64,000 nt of DNA from Euryodendron excelsum (GCA_033060915.1 CM065379.1:22043501-22107500), one strand, 5' to 3'. Shown: positions 35,165 to 49,648, counted from the stretch's first letter. The notes: generated by a model not told the origin, from the sequence alone. Numbers and translations: made by a program.

Positions 35165-36490
35165 CTGTTCAGTTTCTCATGAGTCATATTGCCTTTGGAA
35201 GGGTATATGAGCAAAAAAGGCACCTTCAAAAGTGGTTTTTTCTTCTTCGTGGTGATCAACACATTGGAATAGTTTGATCATTAGTGATTGGGAATGGGGG
35301 CCAAGTGTTTTCCTAATAAATGCTGTATGTGTAAAGAAGCCTTGCATTCGGTTGGTCATGTCCTCATTGTTTTTATGGTGGCCAGGGTTATGTGTGCCGT
35401 GTTGTTGGGTTCTCTGGAATGGGTGGGTTCTTTGCACGTAGAATTTCAGGCTTCTTTCTAGTTAGGAAAGGGGTGGGGGAAGTTGGTAGAAAAAGGAAGT
35501 GCCATATGACCTCTTGGGCTGTTTAGGTGTACTTTGGAGGGAGGAATCTTTTGAAGTTGTAGATGAGCTGGTAAGTGAAACGCAATCCATATTAGTTGGG
35601 TGTGCGGGAAGATTCCCTTGTATTGTGTAAATAGTATGGAGGCTTTTTTTTTTTTATATATATATTTTTTATCTTTTTATTTTTTCTGTTAGGTAGACGA
35701 TATGGATGTCTAGAGTATAAGTTGTTAATGTATGCTTCTGGTGTACTAGGGTTGCACCTTTTTTGTTGTTGCCTTGTAATGAGTTATTTTTATTTACCAG
35801 ATAAAGATATGTATTTTCATTTTTTTACTGATTTAGTTTTATTCATTTGAAATACATGGATCTTGTACGACAAATATTTAATTTTGGGATGTTCTATAAC
35901 TTTATTTGACGAGTAATGAAATTTATATTACTCTATCCTTTTGGTTTGTTGGACTTAATATTTCATGCTAAAAACTGGCAGTAATGTTATCTTTGCTTGA
36001 TTTCATTAGTGATATGGGTTCTCTTTTTCCTTGGAAGAGTATTTGGAAGATGGTAATTCCTTCTAAGGTGGTGTTTTTCATTTGGACAACAACTTTGGAT
36101 TGCATCCTCATTAATGGTAATCTGGGGAAAAGGGGCAAGATGCTCCCAAATTGTTGTTGTTACTGCAGAAGGGCAGAAGAGATAGTGAGCCACCTTTTAC
36201 TTAGTATTATGTGGTGCGAGAGTTGAGGAATATGGTTTTCTCTATTTTCAGAGTCCAATGGGTCATGCTAGCGTCTGTGAGAATGCTGTGTGTCTCTTTG
36301 GCTGGTGGATGATATTTGAAGAGGTTGGAAAAAGCTTTGGTTGATGGCACTTTTTTGTTTGATGTGGTGCATTTGGAGGGAGCAGAATGCAGTCTTTTGA
36401 CAAAGTTGCCTCTACTTGGATTTGAAGACTTGTTGCTTCACACATTTCAATTTTGAGTTTCAAGGAAATTTTGTGAATCTTCTTATGCTT
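35165..36490 (+). mobile_element. Two L1-type LINE 3' fragments in intron 9 (copy 1)
   Basis: The first piece (about 35,165-35,460) reads 'KCFPNKCCMCKEALHSVGHV' and 'LEWVGSLHVEFQASF', a zinc-binding tail. The second (about 35,984-36,450) reads 'FPWKSIWKMVIPSKVVFFIW', 'LINGNLGKRGKMLPNCCCYC' and 'ALFCLMWCIWREQNAVF', again the zf-RVT tail with its WREQN-like ending. Stops and frameshifts lie between the blocks. They are probably two separate insertions, since both carry the same domain in tandem order. Confidence 0.7.
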
Positions 36491-36502
36491 TTATTGATTT
36501 TA

Positions 36503-36586
36503 TTTTTTTTTTTTTTTTTTTTTTTTTTATTTATTCTTTTTTTTTTTTTTTATTTTTTTTTTTTTTTTTCTTTCTTTTTTTTTTTT

Positions 36587-36619
<33 letters not shown>

Positions 36620-36748
36620 TTTTTTTTCTTTTTATTTCTTTTTTTTATTTTTTTTTTTTTTATTTTTTTTTTTATTTTTTTTTTTTTTTTTTTTTTTTGT
36701 ATTTTTTTTATTTTATTTTTATGGCGCAAGTTTTTTTTTTTTTTTTTT
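36503..36748. repeat. T-rich tract at the duplication junction
   Basis: About 246 bases of T with scattered A, C and single G bases separate copy 1 from copy 2. Open frames rich in Phe or Lys across it are products of composition. There is no equivalent after copy 2, where 'gattttat' continues directly into 'agaagagcttag'. The irregular interruptions look more like read error in a homopolymer than a biological repeat. Confidence 0.9.
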
Positions 36749-38300
36749 ATTTTCTTGTCCATAGCCATTTTTAGGCCTAGCTAGGGCCCGTACTTACGGG
36801 GCCTCGCAAAAATACCCCATGCAACACTTTTATTGCCCCCACTTTTATCATACACAACCACTGATCGGTTTTTTTCAAATCATTTTCTATTTGGCAATTG
36901 AATAAATTTTTTATGATAATTGATTTATTTTGTTCTCCCGCTGGCGGCCGTGTGCCATCGAGGAACATTGTTTTGAAAAAACAAGCACTGCTGGATGACA
37001 AACCGAAAAAGATCGGTACGGGTTATCGGTCACCAGGATTTAATTATTGGGTCAATCGCTTATTGATATGTAAATGTTTTATTTTATTATGTTATTAATT
37101 TATTTTTATTAATAGCTAATAAACAAGTATTTTATTTTTTTTTACACTAGTTTTCGATACTTAAACATTTTAAATTATTGAAATTAAAGACAATATAATT
37201 TTGCCTTGAAAAATCTGGAACTAAGATGGTTCCAATAATCGGGTTTTACTTTATTTCTGGGTCGCACGGTTCAAAACCGCTATTTTTTTATTAAGTTTTG
37301 ATTCAAATTTTTGTACCAAAACGGAATTTACGAGAACTAATCAGACTGTTTGCTTGAACGCGGGTTTTGATTTTTTTCAGTTTAAACTAGTCGATCCGGT
37401 CTTCGTTTCAAAATAGTGCATGACTTTTGTAGAAGCCCGACATTTGTTTAGAGTGACGGAGTACATTTTTTTTTCATTTTCTGGTGCCTTACACCATGAT
37501 GGGAAAAGAAGCATATACACAACTTACCAAGGAAAAAATAAAAAAACAAAAAAATGGAAACTTAAAAAAGTTTCAAATTACTTAATCATCGTGGAAAAAC
37601 TGCATGGAGAACTCATCCGTTGGATCAAAATTTTGTGGAGAATGATGCCTTTTCTTTTATAATTTTGCAGAGAATGATTATTTATATATCAAAATCGAAC
37701 TATAGTTGTATGTTTAATAATTTGTGATAAACTTTGTATACATCGAAAATAAGAAACATTGGAAACTTTTAATAAAGCAGCTTATTAAATAGTTTTTTTT
37801 TTTTTTTTTATCTTTTCTATTTTATAACCAAAATATTAAAATAATTTATTATTGTTTTTATGTATGAAGAGAATTTAGGGAGTGATTTTGAATTTTTTCC
37901 ATTCCAAATCGGCAAAAATAATAATAATAATAAATAAAACAAAATAAAATAAAGAAGCCAAATGCTACTTAACAATAAAATAAAGCCCTGTTATGACTCG
38001 TTAAGTACCTCTTTTGGCTTTTTTATTCAAATTTTTGGGCATTTTTCCGTAAAAAATAAAAAATCAAAAGCATCCTCTAAAAGTTCATAATAAAAAAAAC
38101 TTAAATTTTTGCTTTTAAAAAGGGGCTAGAAAAAAGACAATCAAAAAAAAGAGTTAGTTAATAAGCTACAGCCAAACGATATTTAGCACTGAAATAGTAA
38201 ACTATTTTGAATAGTTTTGGATCAAATGAGTAGGGGTGCAACAAAAAAAAAAAAAAAAGGAAAAGAAAAACTTTGAGACACCACACAAACCTGGCATACA
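36749..38300. other. Insertion-rich start of copy 2
   Basis: Compared with 12,280-13,700, extra bases occur every ten or so nucleotides here, often one to six at a time and often in A/T runs. Beyond about 38,300 the two copies differ mainly by single substitutions. Such an abrupt change, with an excess of insertions, fits uncorrected single-molecule sequence. No gene lies here; the small frames are unreliable. Confidence 0.75.
36966..37418. mobile_element. hAT-like MITE (copy 2, noisy)
   Basis: This is the counterpart of the element at 12,465-12,863. Ends CATTGTTTTGAAAA and TTTCAAAATAGTG are recognisable, but the element is 453 bp and not 399. The flanking target duplication that is perfect in copy 1 (CATGAGAA) is broken here by extra bases on both sides. 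Confidence 0.7.
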
Positions 38301-38998
38301 TCGGTTTAGTTTGATTAACAGTTCGATTCTAGATCTTAAATTGGTCATCTTTTTTTTTTTCTGTTGCCAAGTCTTAAGTTGGTATTTTTAGAGCCGACTT
38401 AAACGTAAAACTCGATATATATATCTAAATTACATATATAGCATATTGTTTTTTAAACTATTATTTATTATACTTAATTATTGTTGATGTGTTTTGTATA
38501 TTGTTTTCAATTTTTTTTTTAAAAAAATTGAAGGTGCAGTTTTGAGACTGTTATTTGTAACTTATAAATAAATAATTCGGGCCTTATATAATATAGGTGG
38601 ATCCAATCTCACGAATGGAGCCCGCCTAAATAAACTCGAAAAATGGAATCTAGTATTACTGAGTACAACGGAAAAAAATACAGGTCAAGTAGTACTCACT
38701 ATTCAGTACTTATTTTTATTAAATTGAGATATGGAGTGTTTTATTACATCATTATCATGAATTTTTAATTAATAAAAAAATAATTTCATTAAGTAAATAA
38801 TATATGACACAAGCTAATATGCATGAGTACTGAAGACTCTCGTATTACTGAGTACTGGATTTTTTTCCAACACAATGGGATAATCCATTTGGTTTTGAAT
38901 TTGGACAGAATCCATTCCGACCCGACTCATCCCGTCCCGTCTGATGAACACTAGAACTAGCATTGGTTGAGCTAGCAGCCTAGCACCGTTTAGTTGTG

Positions 38999-39530
38999 GG
39001 GTTGTTTACCAAAATAGGAGTATTTTATTTAATAAATATTAAATCAGGACTACTTTTTAAATATTTACAAAATCCTAGTTAGGCGTCATTGGCATCGACG
39101 CTTTTAAAGAAAGTGTCAATGCCAATAATGCTTTTCATAAATATTTTCTATTATTTTATGTTAATTTTCTAAAATGATAATAGAATTTTAAAAATTAAAA
39201 TAAAAGCATCTTTCGCATTGACGTATTTAAAATTGAATTAGAAAACGTTATTGAGTTTGATGATTGAAGTTTAAAAACGAAAGCGTCATTAAAGATGACG
39301 TTTTAAGGTTAGTAGGTTTGACGCTTTTAATTTTTTTTTTAAATTTAACTTTTAATGGAGAAAATAAATTAACTTAAGAGAAAAATAAAACTATAAATCA
39401 TTATTAGTATTGACATTTTTACTACAGACATCAGTATTAACGACGCTTAGCCGTTATTTTATAAATATTAAAATTTTAACCCTTATTTAATATTTATTAA
39501 ATAAAATAAATTTATTTTCGTAAACAACCC
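38999..39530. mobile_element. Mutator-like MITE at the XPO7 promoter (copy 2)
   Basis: This is the counterpart of 14,353-14,887, 532 bp long, with the same GGGTTGTTTAC ends and the same flanking direct repeats TTTAGTTGTG (38,989-38,998) and TTTAATTGTG (39,531-39,540). Its near-equal length contrasts with the inflated hAT element 1.6 kb away. Confidence 0.8.
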
Positions 39531-39540
39531 TTTAATTGTG

Positions 39541-39694
39541 AACCAAAGTACTAAACTGTGTTTATACTTCAAAGTTTATACATGACAAGTAGTGCTAGTA
39601 TTGGACGATTACTTCGCTGCCCAGGTTTCTTCTGTTATTAGGGTTCAAAAAAGCTCACGTTTCTATTGTTCGACGATTTCTATCGCTGCCCCAG
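39541..39694 (+). promoter_or_regulatory. XPO7: Putative core promoter and 5' UTR exon 1 (copy 2)
   Basis: The sequence is practically identical to 14,898-15,051, including the TATA-like 'gtttatacatg' and the two CAG|GTTTCT donors. The intron to the ATG exon would be 39,695-40,606. If the duplication were real, both copies would have a complete proximal promoter. Confidence 0.5.
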
Positions 39695-42600
39695 GTTTCT
39701 CTCTTGCACTCTATATGTGTGTATATATACATATTATGCAATGTATTTGTATAATTTTCTGATATGCTGTATTGTATTCATAATCTTGTGTTGTCTCATG
39801 TTATCTGTTTTATAGTTCTGTCCTAGCATCTCTGCGTGTGAGCGTGCACGCACTAATAAACATTGTCGATCGTAGAAGAATTAGCTATAACGATAATTTA
39901 TAACTTCTTATTGCTTTGGGAGTAGTTTATTTAGTCTACCACTAAATGTTGAATAATCAATTTTTCGAACATTTCTGTCTTTGGTAATAGAACTGAACAA
40001 TTTAAGAACTTTTGTAGTGAAGCCAATGGAAAATTTTCGTGCACTAAATTCAAAGAAAAGAAAAGAAAAAACTACCGGGTAGGTTTTATTTCCTTCTATT
40101 TGTTGATTTTATTTGATGTATTTATGATATGAGTAGGACATCATGTTTTGGTTCTGGTTAGCCCGGTTTCTTCTCCGGTATGTTGAACCATAGATCTTGG
40201 GAAACTAACACCATGATATTTATAAGCATTATCACATGAAATTGTTTAATTGAATGTGAAAAATAGGCAATGCTAGACCAAAATATTGACAATTTTTTTT
40301 TTTTGGTAGGTTACCCTTCTTGATAATGTGGCATCATGATTGATAGTAACTGTTGTTGAGAATATTTAATAGTCATATGTAGTGATCTATTGGAGCTATG
40401 TGGAACACTATTGTGATTATATACTTCAATAGGGATAATTCTGTCGTAAATATGTTTTATACCCCTAGAGACATTTCAAAGTAGTATATGTGTATGTATA
40501 TCTTTTATTCTTTTCTCTTTTCCTTAAGCTGTGCAATTGCATGTTGTGGTAAATTTTGAAGATTAGAATTGGATGACCACTGCTTCTTGATTACCTGAAT
40601 ATTCAGGGACCTAGCTTTCCTTTTGTCGACATGGAGAGCTTGGCACAGCTAGAAGCTTTGTGTGAGCGGCTCTACAATTCACAGGACACAGCTGAACGAG
40701 CTCATGCAGAGAACACCCTGAAATGCTTTTCTGCAAATATTGATTACATTTCACAATGCCAATACATTCTGGACAATGCTTTGACTCCTTATGCTTTGAT
40801 GCTGGCTAGTTCAAGTTTGTTGAAGCAAGTGACTGAACATAGTCTCTCCTTACAACTCCGTCTTGATATCAGTAATTTTCTTGCTTAATTCCCACCCCTT
40901 GCGGGGCCAAGATGGGTTTAAGTACATTTGTATGGTTGGTTCATATATTTCTTTGCCAATGATGCCTGCCTTCATTCTCAATGGTTGGTGGTTATTGCGT
41001 AGACATGTCTACCTATTGGCTCCTGTTATTTCATGATATTTCCTACACCTAGTTGAATTAGTAATATCTTTATGGAAACTTTTTTTAATCAGCCAATCCA
41101 AATTCGTGATCTATTTAGCTACTTTTTTTTCTTTTAAGTTCATGACTTATAACGCTTTCTGAATTGCTTGGTGGACTTCTTTTGCAGGAAACTACCTTAT
41201 AAATTATCTGGCGAACAGAGGACCTGAATTACAGCCCTTTGTAATTGGATCCCTAATTCAACTCTTATGTCGAGTTACGAAGTTTGGGTGGTTTGATGAT
41301 GATAGGTTCAAAGATGTGGTTAAAGAGTCAATGAATTTTTTAAGCCAGGTAACATGTCTTTTGTATATAACTCATTTGTATTGTATAGATGATGTTTGAT
41401 ATTCATGGGTAGTTGTGCATGTATGAGCATATGTTTTTTTCTCATTGGTAGGGGGATTGTTCAAATCCCTGCCTTTCATCGCTATAACTGGTTAGAAATG
41501 TTTAGCAAGTTGTGTTTTTTTTTTTCTTGATAACTTGGTATATTGTGTTTACTGTGGTGGGGGAGGATGGTTTGGTTATTGAAAAAGTTAGGGGCCTTGA
41601 GCAAAGCTTTGATGGGACAGTGATGGTGGATGTTTTCTTTGGGGAAGGATAACCTTTGGGGGAGAGTGGTTGACTTAAAGATGAAGCAATTGTGGAGCTC
41701 GTGGGCTTTGAGAGAGGTAAGGAGCTCGGGGAGGTGGGTATTATGGATGCTTGGGCTTAGTTGTCTAAATAAATCATTCTGTTGTGGGAAGTGGATAAAG
41801 GATGAAGTTCAGCCTGGCACTTGGTGCGAGGAGAAACCCTTGAAGATGGAGTACATGGACTTGCTTGGAATAGCTTATGGATAGGAGACCTTTTATTGCA
41901 AACTTTGCTAATATATCATATATTGAAGTTGTAGGGCTCCTTGATTTTGGAGAACTCTACAGGATGGAGAGATCAAGTGGATTTCTTGTTAGAGTTGTTG
42001 CATAGAGTTTGGATCTGGGCATGTGGAAAATGTGCTGTGGTGGAAGATGTCGAAGAATGAGGAAGATGGTGTCTGTCATTTCCATACCCAAAAAAAAAAA
42101 TGAAGGTACAGTAGGGTCCCATTGGATTTGAATTTTGCTTGGATGGGTGAACCATAGTATTTTTTTTTTTTTTTTTGGATGATCTTGGTTATAGGACCAA
42201 AATTTTTGGTGGAATGGTGCTTTTTGTATAAAGGGGTAGGGTGAGTGTTAGTCACCTTCTATTACTTGTTGATGTTGCAAGAGATGTGAGGCCTACGTAA
42301 AGCTAGTTTTATTTGATATTGGGAGCCAATTAAGACTAGACTTGGACCTTTTAAACCCATTACACCTATTAAATGCAGAAATTTAATCTACAAACCAAAG
42401 CAGCCAACAATTTACTGTTGCAGTTACCAAACCATCCTCCAATGATCAAAACCCATAGAAGTATCTACCTGAAATCCAGCAACAATACTTCATGAGAACA
42501 TTTTAAACGTAGAAAATATTTTAAAATTTGAAATAACCAAGACCCTTAGTGTCTTCCCCTTGAAGTTGGACTGGTTCTGCTAGTTTCTCTTTTCTTTAAA

Positions 42601-45600
42601 TGTCTATTTTGTTGTGCCTTTTGTACTCTGCACCCCCCACGTCGAGTTAAGAGTTCATTATTGGCATAAGCAATCATCCTATTGGAACTGTATCCACAAT
42701 CATGAGATCTTTCTCTGGAAACCAGCAATCAGTGAGTTGAAACCATTTCCATGAGATGGATATGATGTACAATGTAAATAATGGCAAGGTTGAAGACTTA
42801 TTTATAAATATTCATCTGTGCACAAAAGGCTGCAGTGAATTGCGAGTAGTGGAAAGAAGTAAAGGATATGATATGGAGCTTGGGAACATGTAGAAAAATA
42901 GGTATTAGCGGTAGTCTTTTATGTTGGGGCTTTAAATAATTCATGTATGCTATTCTGTTAAAGGGGGAAAGTATGCTTGTGCCACTTTTAACTTTATGGC
43001 ATTAGAATTTGAAATATTATCTTCAAGTTTAAGAGATTTGTAGTGATGAACTATAGAAAATTTATCAAACAGACTTACCAACAAAAAAGAAAATTTATTG
43101 AACACAACTAGAAACATGTTGAGATTGTATTAAATTTTTTTTGATATGTGATTGATTTAAATTAATAGAGCATCCAGGGGATGCCACCCATGTACAAAAG
43201 TAAAAGAACAAGAAGGATGCCAACATGTCAATCTATACACTCCTTAAGCCTCCATATTCTTTACCTATGTCAGGATTCACCCTTCCTGGAAACCAGCTAA
43301 ACAAAATAGCAAAAAGTTGCCTTTCAGTTTATACTCTGGGAGCTGAACACTTTGGAAAGTTCTATTGCGTTCTCCCTAAATAAACCAACCCAGATAAAAA
43401 GAAGCTGCCAAGCCTTTCTTTTCCTCTTTTCTGCCTGAGCTCCTCACCAGCTCTACAGAGTCGCCTTTACCTCCCCAGATATCACCCATGACATACCAAA
43501 AACCATCAGAATTGAAGTCCAAAACTCCCTGACCATTACATGATGAAGAAAGATGCGACCATGCAAGGCACTGATTCTCCATCATGTGTGCATAAACAAC
43601 AGTAATTAACTATCACCCTGCATCTCTGGATCATTTTTTTTTCTGGCTGTTTGATTAGGTCATCATTCGTAATGATTATGTCATGTGCTGCACACCACAA
43701 CCAAAAAAGCGACTTTAGGAGGTTCACCCAAAGACCAAATCCTTTCCCACTTAAAACCCACCTGCCTACCCCACACAAGAGCTTTGTGAAAGGACTTCAC
43801 TCTAGGCTTCCCATTTTTATCTGCAACCTACAAAACTTATCTTGCCCCTCCCCCACCCTTCTAATGGCATATATCTATTTCAACAAATTGAGAAACTTAA
43901 CCAATTCCCATTCTTGCAGGTTCCTACAAAGGGAATGTTCCAGAACACCTGATTGCTAGCCATCTGAGCATAATCTGCAACTGACGCCTCGGCGTCCAAA
44001 GGTAAAGCAAAAGCAGTCAGAAAACATCCTTCAACCTGTGCTTTCCACACCACCTGTGCTGCCAAAACTTCGTCCTTTCCCCATTCTCATCTGCCACAGA
44101 AATCTTCCTCAAAAGTCATCCTGGATAAAATAAATCCCCTTCCGCTACCCCACTACCATGCAAACTAGAAATCTCAAGAGCAGTCCAATAACTCCATGAG
44201 GGCACATGCAAATTATCACAACCATTTCTCTAGGAGAGCCTACTAGATGGTACTTAAACCCTTCACCAATCCCTTTCCATAAAAAATGAGGTTGCATCTT
44301 CTCAAGTCTTTTAGCAGCCGATGAGGTGGAATTTTTTAGTACGATATTCTTTTCAGATTGTACTGGATATATTTTTAATTTATTTTTGAGGTTAAACTTG
44401 GTAGCCTGGAGCTATGCCCCTTAAAGGTGCTATATGCTTTGCGTGGGCAAGTGTTTGATGTAATTGATTGACAGATGAAACATAAGGCATATTGCCCTTC
44501 CTTTTCTTTGTAGGCATCTTTTGTGAGCTATGAAGCATATGTAGGGATATTTATTTATGGAAAAAATGAAGCATAGATATTACTCTGAGATTATGAGTTC
44601 AACGTGATGTCGACAAGTCAATATGACAAATTCTAAAGAAGTAGGTTATGGATACGTATTTGGCGTAGCATATTCATAGCAAACTAGCTGTCTTTCAATT
44701 TTAAACTTATAATATACTCGTGTAAAACAGATTAAGGTTATATTTTGTGGTATGAACTGGGGCCAAATTTGGCACACTTTAATCTGACTACTTTATAAGT
44801 CTTCTCTGTAAGGAGTATGCAAAGTCTTAAAAAATATTCTTGTATTTTTCTGTATTCTAATGCTACCATAAAAAAATAAAAAATGCCACATCTCAATTTC
44901 ACAAAAGGTTGACCTATTTGAAAAGCATCTAATACTTCTTCAAAATTAAAGAGAATTATCTTTAACTTATGTATGCATTATGAAGTATCAGATACTTATC
45001 AATGAGTATCAAAGCCTTCGAGGAGTATTTGTATCTGATATGGATAAGACTCCCTTCTAGTAGTGTTCATGCTTCATAGTTAGTACATGATTCCCTTGTG
45101 AATATATGTGGAAAGTAGCAGGTCTCTTGTAAGACACAAATTTTCTCTAAACACAGTTGTGAAAGGTTTTTTTTATCCAACTTGCCAACCTATTTTCTGT
45201 CTTTGAGTGTCATGGAGAAGAACAGTGAAAACCAAAGTGCTTTATAGAGTGCGAAGACCAAGATCTCAAAATTTGGCTGTGTTGAGATAAGCTGTGATCC
45301 TGATATCAGTTGTGGCACTTTGACATAATGATAATTTTGAAGGCTGGGGGTTGCAATCTTTGGTAGATGGTGCTTATTTGCAGTCTTCTTGGCAACTTGG
45401 ATGGAATGAAATTATTGTGTGCTTAAAAGCCATGAGCCATACTGGAGTCAATGGACGATCATGTATTCCATCTAGAAGCTTCTTTGTCTTTGTGTTTGGG
45501 TTGTTTGGGTATCATTTTGATTTTTCTCGTTTTAATATATTGTTTTCTATTTTGAGTTGAAAGTAAAAATGATGAGTTTGAAAACACAATGGTTTTGACA

Positions 45601-48600
45601 TTGTTTTCATTCTTGTTTTACAAATTCAATTTTCAGAGAACAGTTTAACATTGTCTCCTACGAATGGATTGTTTTCAGGAAATTCTTTTGAAACAATTTT
45701 GGCAAACACATTTTCTATATTGCTTGCATTTTTATCTGTTTGAGAACAGAAAACAGTTTCTGGACGAAAACTTTTTTTTTTTAAATAGTGTTTGCAGCTG
45801 AATTATTCACTTTATAACATAATGTTTTCTCTCTCATTAGTTGCATTGGTACAGAATAAGAACTTGTACTTTTGATTCTTATCAATGTTATTACTTATAT
45901 TTTCAATTATTAATGTGCACTTGTTACTTTTAGTCAAGTGAAAGCACTGTGCCATATGGATGTGCTTCTTTCCATTGGATATATTCTGAATAACATTTTT
46001 ATGCCTTATTCATGGTGATTATGCATATTTTCCATGGATTATTTTATCATTAGTCTTTTCACATTACTGCTTTTCAGAACTTAAAATTTGAGTTGCTACT
46101 TTTCGTTGTTATAGTTTTAAGCATCCTGATGCTTGCATATGTTCTCACAAATTGGACATTTTGTTTTTCTCAGGCAACAACAGATCACTATGCTATTGGT
46201 TTAAAGATACTGAATCAGCTTATTTGTGAGATGAATCAGGTTACTGTTATGATTTTTATTTTATTTTATTTCCATTTGTGAGTTGGTGATTGTTGTTGTG
46301 TAGTCATTCGTTGTGTGCCTTCAAAATAATTTCTTGTGGATGTGTGAAGATGGATATATCATATTTTGCTTCTTTGTTGTTTCAGAAGGGAAAGAAAAGG
46401 CATATGGATTTGTAAATTTGTCTTATTTCGATGAAATTCTGGAACAATCCTTCCTGTTTTAAATGATCCTTTACCAGTTCAACTTATATTTCAACTTTAT
46501 GGATGTTGTGTAACGCATGTTGTGGATGTTAATTTATGAATACAAGGCTTCGTGGCTTTAATACAATCGGAAGGATATGTTGCCACGTGCAACAGCCATA
46601 GGAATCCCGAAACACACACTAACTAAGGTAAAATCTTAGGGTACTTTTTAAAAAGTCTCATGAAAAGAACTTTTTTTAGGGAAGTTTTGGAAATAGTTTT
46701 GGAGAACACTTCCACCAAACACGTTTTCTGTGCCGTTTTGGATTTCTGTTCTCAATAACACAACAGTTTTGAAAAACAATACGAATTTGGTTGTCCTTTG
46801 GATGGTGATTGAAATATTAAATGATGTTTTGTTTATTCCTTTATTTTCATTTCTGTTTGGATTTTTTTAGGTAGTAACTTCTGTGTTTTGACCTCTTAAA
46901 AAAAAATGTTATTGAGGTGCACAATTCATGACTTTCTGAGAACTTTTATGTGCTTCGAAGTATATGATTTTGGATGGCTGTGGCCTGTAGCTGATGATAT
47001 TCAGTTCTTGTGTGTGTGTAAGTGTGTGTTTTTTTTTTTCTGATTTGAAGAGCTGTGATTCTAGACTCCAATTCTCAGTCTTGTTGTGAATTGGGCCTTT
47101 ATAGCATTCATATATGGAGAATTCATTCTTGGTTAGTAATACTTTTAATTATGAACTAATTCCTTTTTCTATTGTGTGACATAACTACACTCATCTTTTT
47201 GTTAAGTAATTACACTCTGTTATTTGTTGAATTGTATGGTGTAGTCTCTGGGTGTCAATTTCTATTTGAAAACTTAAACAAATTTAGTCATTATGCTAGG
47301 GTAGAGCACTTTCACTAGATCAAAAATGATGGCTCAATTGATTCATTTGCATAATTGACTAAACTACCATTGCTTAACAATTTTGCTGCTGCAAGTAATA
47401 ATGCTTACTCACTCTTCCCCTTGCTGCGAATTTTCCTTTACATTGAGCTTATGCTGACTAATGTCACAATCTATATGTTTTGACTACTGAATTTCCAGCC
47501 AAATCCGGGGTTTCCTTCAACACATCACCGAAGGGCAGCCTGCTCCTTTAGGGATCAATCTCTTTTCCAAATTTTCCAGATTTCACTCACATCATTGTGT
47601 CAACTAAAAAATGATGGTAAAATGCTAATATTAATTCTCATTTCATAATTGTGTGTGTGTGTGGGTGTGTGTGTTTGTATTTGGTTTTTGCTCCTTTTGA
47701 AATTTTTTATTTGCTTTTATGCTAGTGATCATAATATTGTTCTGATGGTTTCACCTGTTGCAACATACAGTTGTGAGCCGCTTGCAAGAGTTAGCACTCT
47801 CTCTTTCGCTTAAATGTTTATCTTTTGATTTCGTTGGGACATCTATTGATGAAAGTTCGGAAGAGTTTGGTACTGTTCAGGTACAAACAAAAATTTTGTG
47901 GACCCACCAGCCTTTTCTAAGAAGATACATAAATTTATAGTATTTATATTAAGTCCTTCAGTGATAAGGATGTTTCCTGGTCGTACCTTATGTGTTGCAA
48001 CATAAAATAATCTTTCCTCATGGTGATTTTACAGATTCCTTCTTCTTGGAGGCCAGTTTTGGAGGATCCTTCAACACTGCAGATATTTTTTGATTACTAT
48101 GCTATTACAAAGCCCCCTCTCTCAAAGGAGGTTTGTAATTGTAGAAGAGCACCTTACCATTTTACATGATTATATAATATGTGTGTAAGCGTAAGGTCTT
48201 CTTTTCTATGTTTTAATATGAATTTGTATGCCCCACCTTGGTTTAAAATTTTTAGAATTGTAATTTGTGCATGACACGTTTGAATTATGTTCCAAAAAAT
48301 TTGATTTGAATTTTTCGGTAATTGCTCTACAGATATTCATATGCACTGCTGCTCCATTCCCTAGGCAAACCCACCAACTTCCACTTCTCCTGTCCTTGCT
48401 GGTGGGTGTTTTGGGGGGGGGGGGGGGGGGGGGGTTGGATTGGGTGGTGTTGGGGGTGTGTATGGGAGGGTTTGGATTGTGTCAGAATATATACATAAAT
48501 GTACATATTAGCCAGTGGCCTGTGCAATGGGCCAGAGAAACAGAGAACAAATTCAATATCTATACCAGAATGAAATAATTAAATAACAAGCTACAATTTC

Positions 48601-49611
48601 AAAGAAGTAAATTTGTTAGCAAAAACATTTGTCTGGAAATTTTGTGGGCGCTTAATTTCTTTTGAATGTCACATCAGTGGAGGAATATGGTCATTGGTCA
48701 ATATAATGGAAGATTATATGTGGGGGCCTTACCACTAACATATTGATAGTGCACTCCCTTAAGTCACAACTGGAGTTAAGGGAAGTTAGGTGTCGAAATC
48801 ATTTGTAAGCAACATTCATAATCACCAGACCAATCAGTTTAACTATGTGATAGCAAACACTCCAATTTAAGGAATAAGAGGACAGCAGTAACAGTTTCAA
48901 TAATGTATTCAACACTGTGTTACTTGGACTCTAAATTGGTGAAATACCGACACTCGACTCTTGGATAAGAGTATGGGATATGTGTCCGATATGACTAGTT
49001 GAATATGCATCTAACTAATATATATAATTAATTGAGTTACTATAGAACTAACAATAGGATTCCATTTTACGCATAAAATACTATTTTTTAGTCTGTAAAT
49101 ATCATTTTACCTTAAAATAGCAAAAGAAGTATTAAAAAAAATTATGAAATCTAGCCGAGTCCGACTGTCCTTGATATGAGAATTAAATAAATCTGACTCT
49201 TGGACATATATCCGCACCCAGCATCTGTATCCGAGTCCAGCTAACATAGATTGTACATGACAATTACATGTGCATTGGCTGCAAAGAATTGTTCCATTGA
49301 GAGTTGGAGAAACACCCATGTATGCCCTTGTATACATTAGAGAACCAGAGCGCATGGTGCAGGAATCACATCAAATTCACAAACAAAACCTCAATGTTAC
49401 ATTGATAGATCAGGTCTGCAGATGAATAATGCATATGGTATTATATCTGAATGCTCTGATGGTCTGGCAGTGTCTCTCGCAGACCATACACCTCTGTTAT
49501 CTGAGTTACCTTATCCCTCTCAAAGCTTCTTCTTCTATAGTACCACAAACAGTAACAACAGCTAGCAATGAACCCTTTTCAACAGTTCAAATGATGGTAA
49601 TTCTAATCCCT

Positions 49612-49648
<37 letters not shown>

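Larger units (their letters stand above)
12280..36502 (+). repeat. 24.2-kb direct duplication, copy 1
   Basis: Copy 1 runs from the phrase 'attgtcttgtc' at 12,280 to 'gattttat' ending at 36,502 and aligns end to end with 36,749-60,998. It holds two MITEs, the XPO7 promoter region, exons 1-9 and the introns with all their embedded retroelements. Coding identity between copies is about 99.1% (9 differences in 984 bases); introns differ by scattered SNPs, microsatellite length and small indels. The left flank of copy 1 is unique, and its right end meets a T-rich tract, not the natural continuation seen after copy 2. Confidence 0.95.

Noticed and set aside
34920..35210. A Gly-rich 96-codon frame resembling a glycine-rich protein
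   Set aside because: The Gly run is the poly-G tract; copy 2 lacks it and the frame.
36416..36784. Long frames of almost only Phe (or Lys on the other strand)
   Set aside because: They come from the T-rich junction tract and have no coding character.
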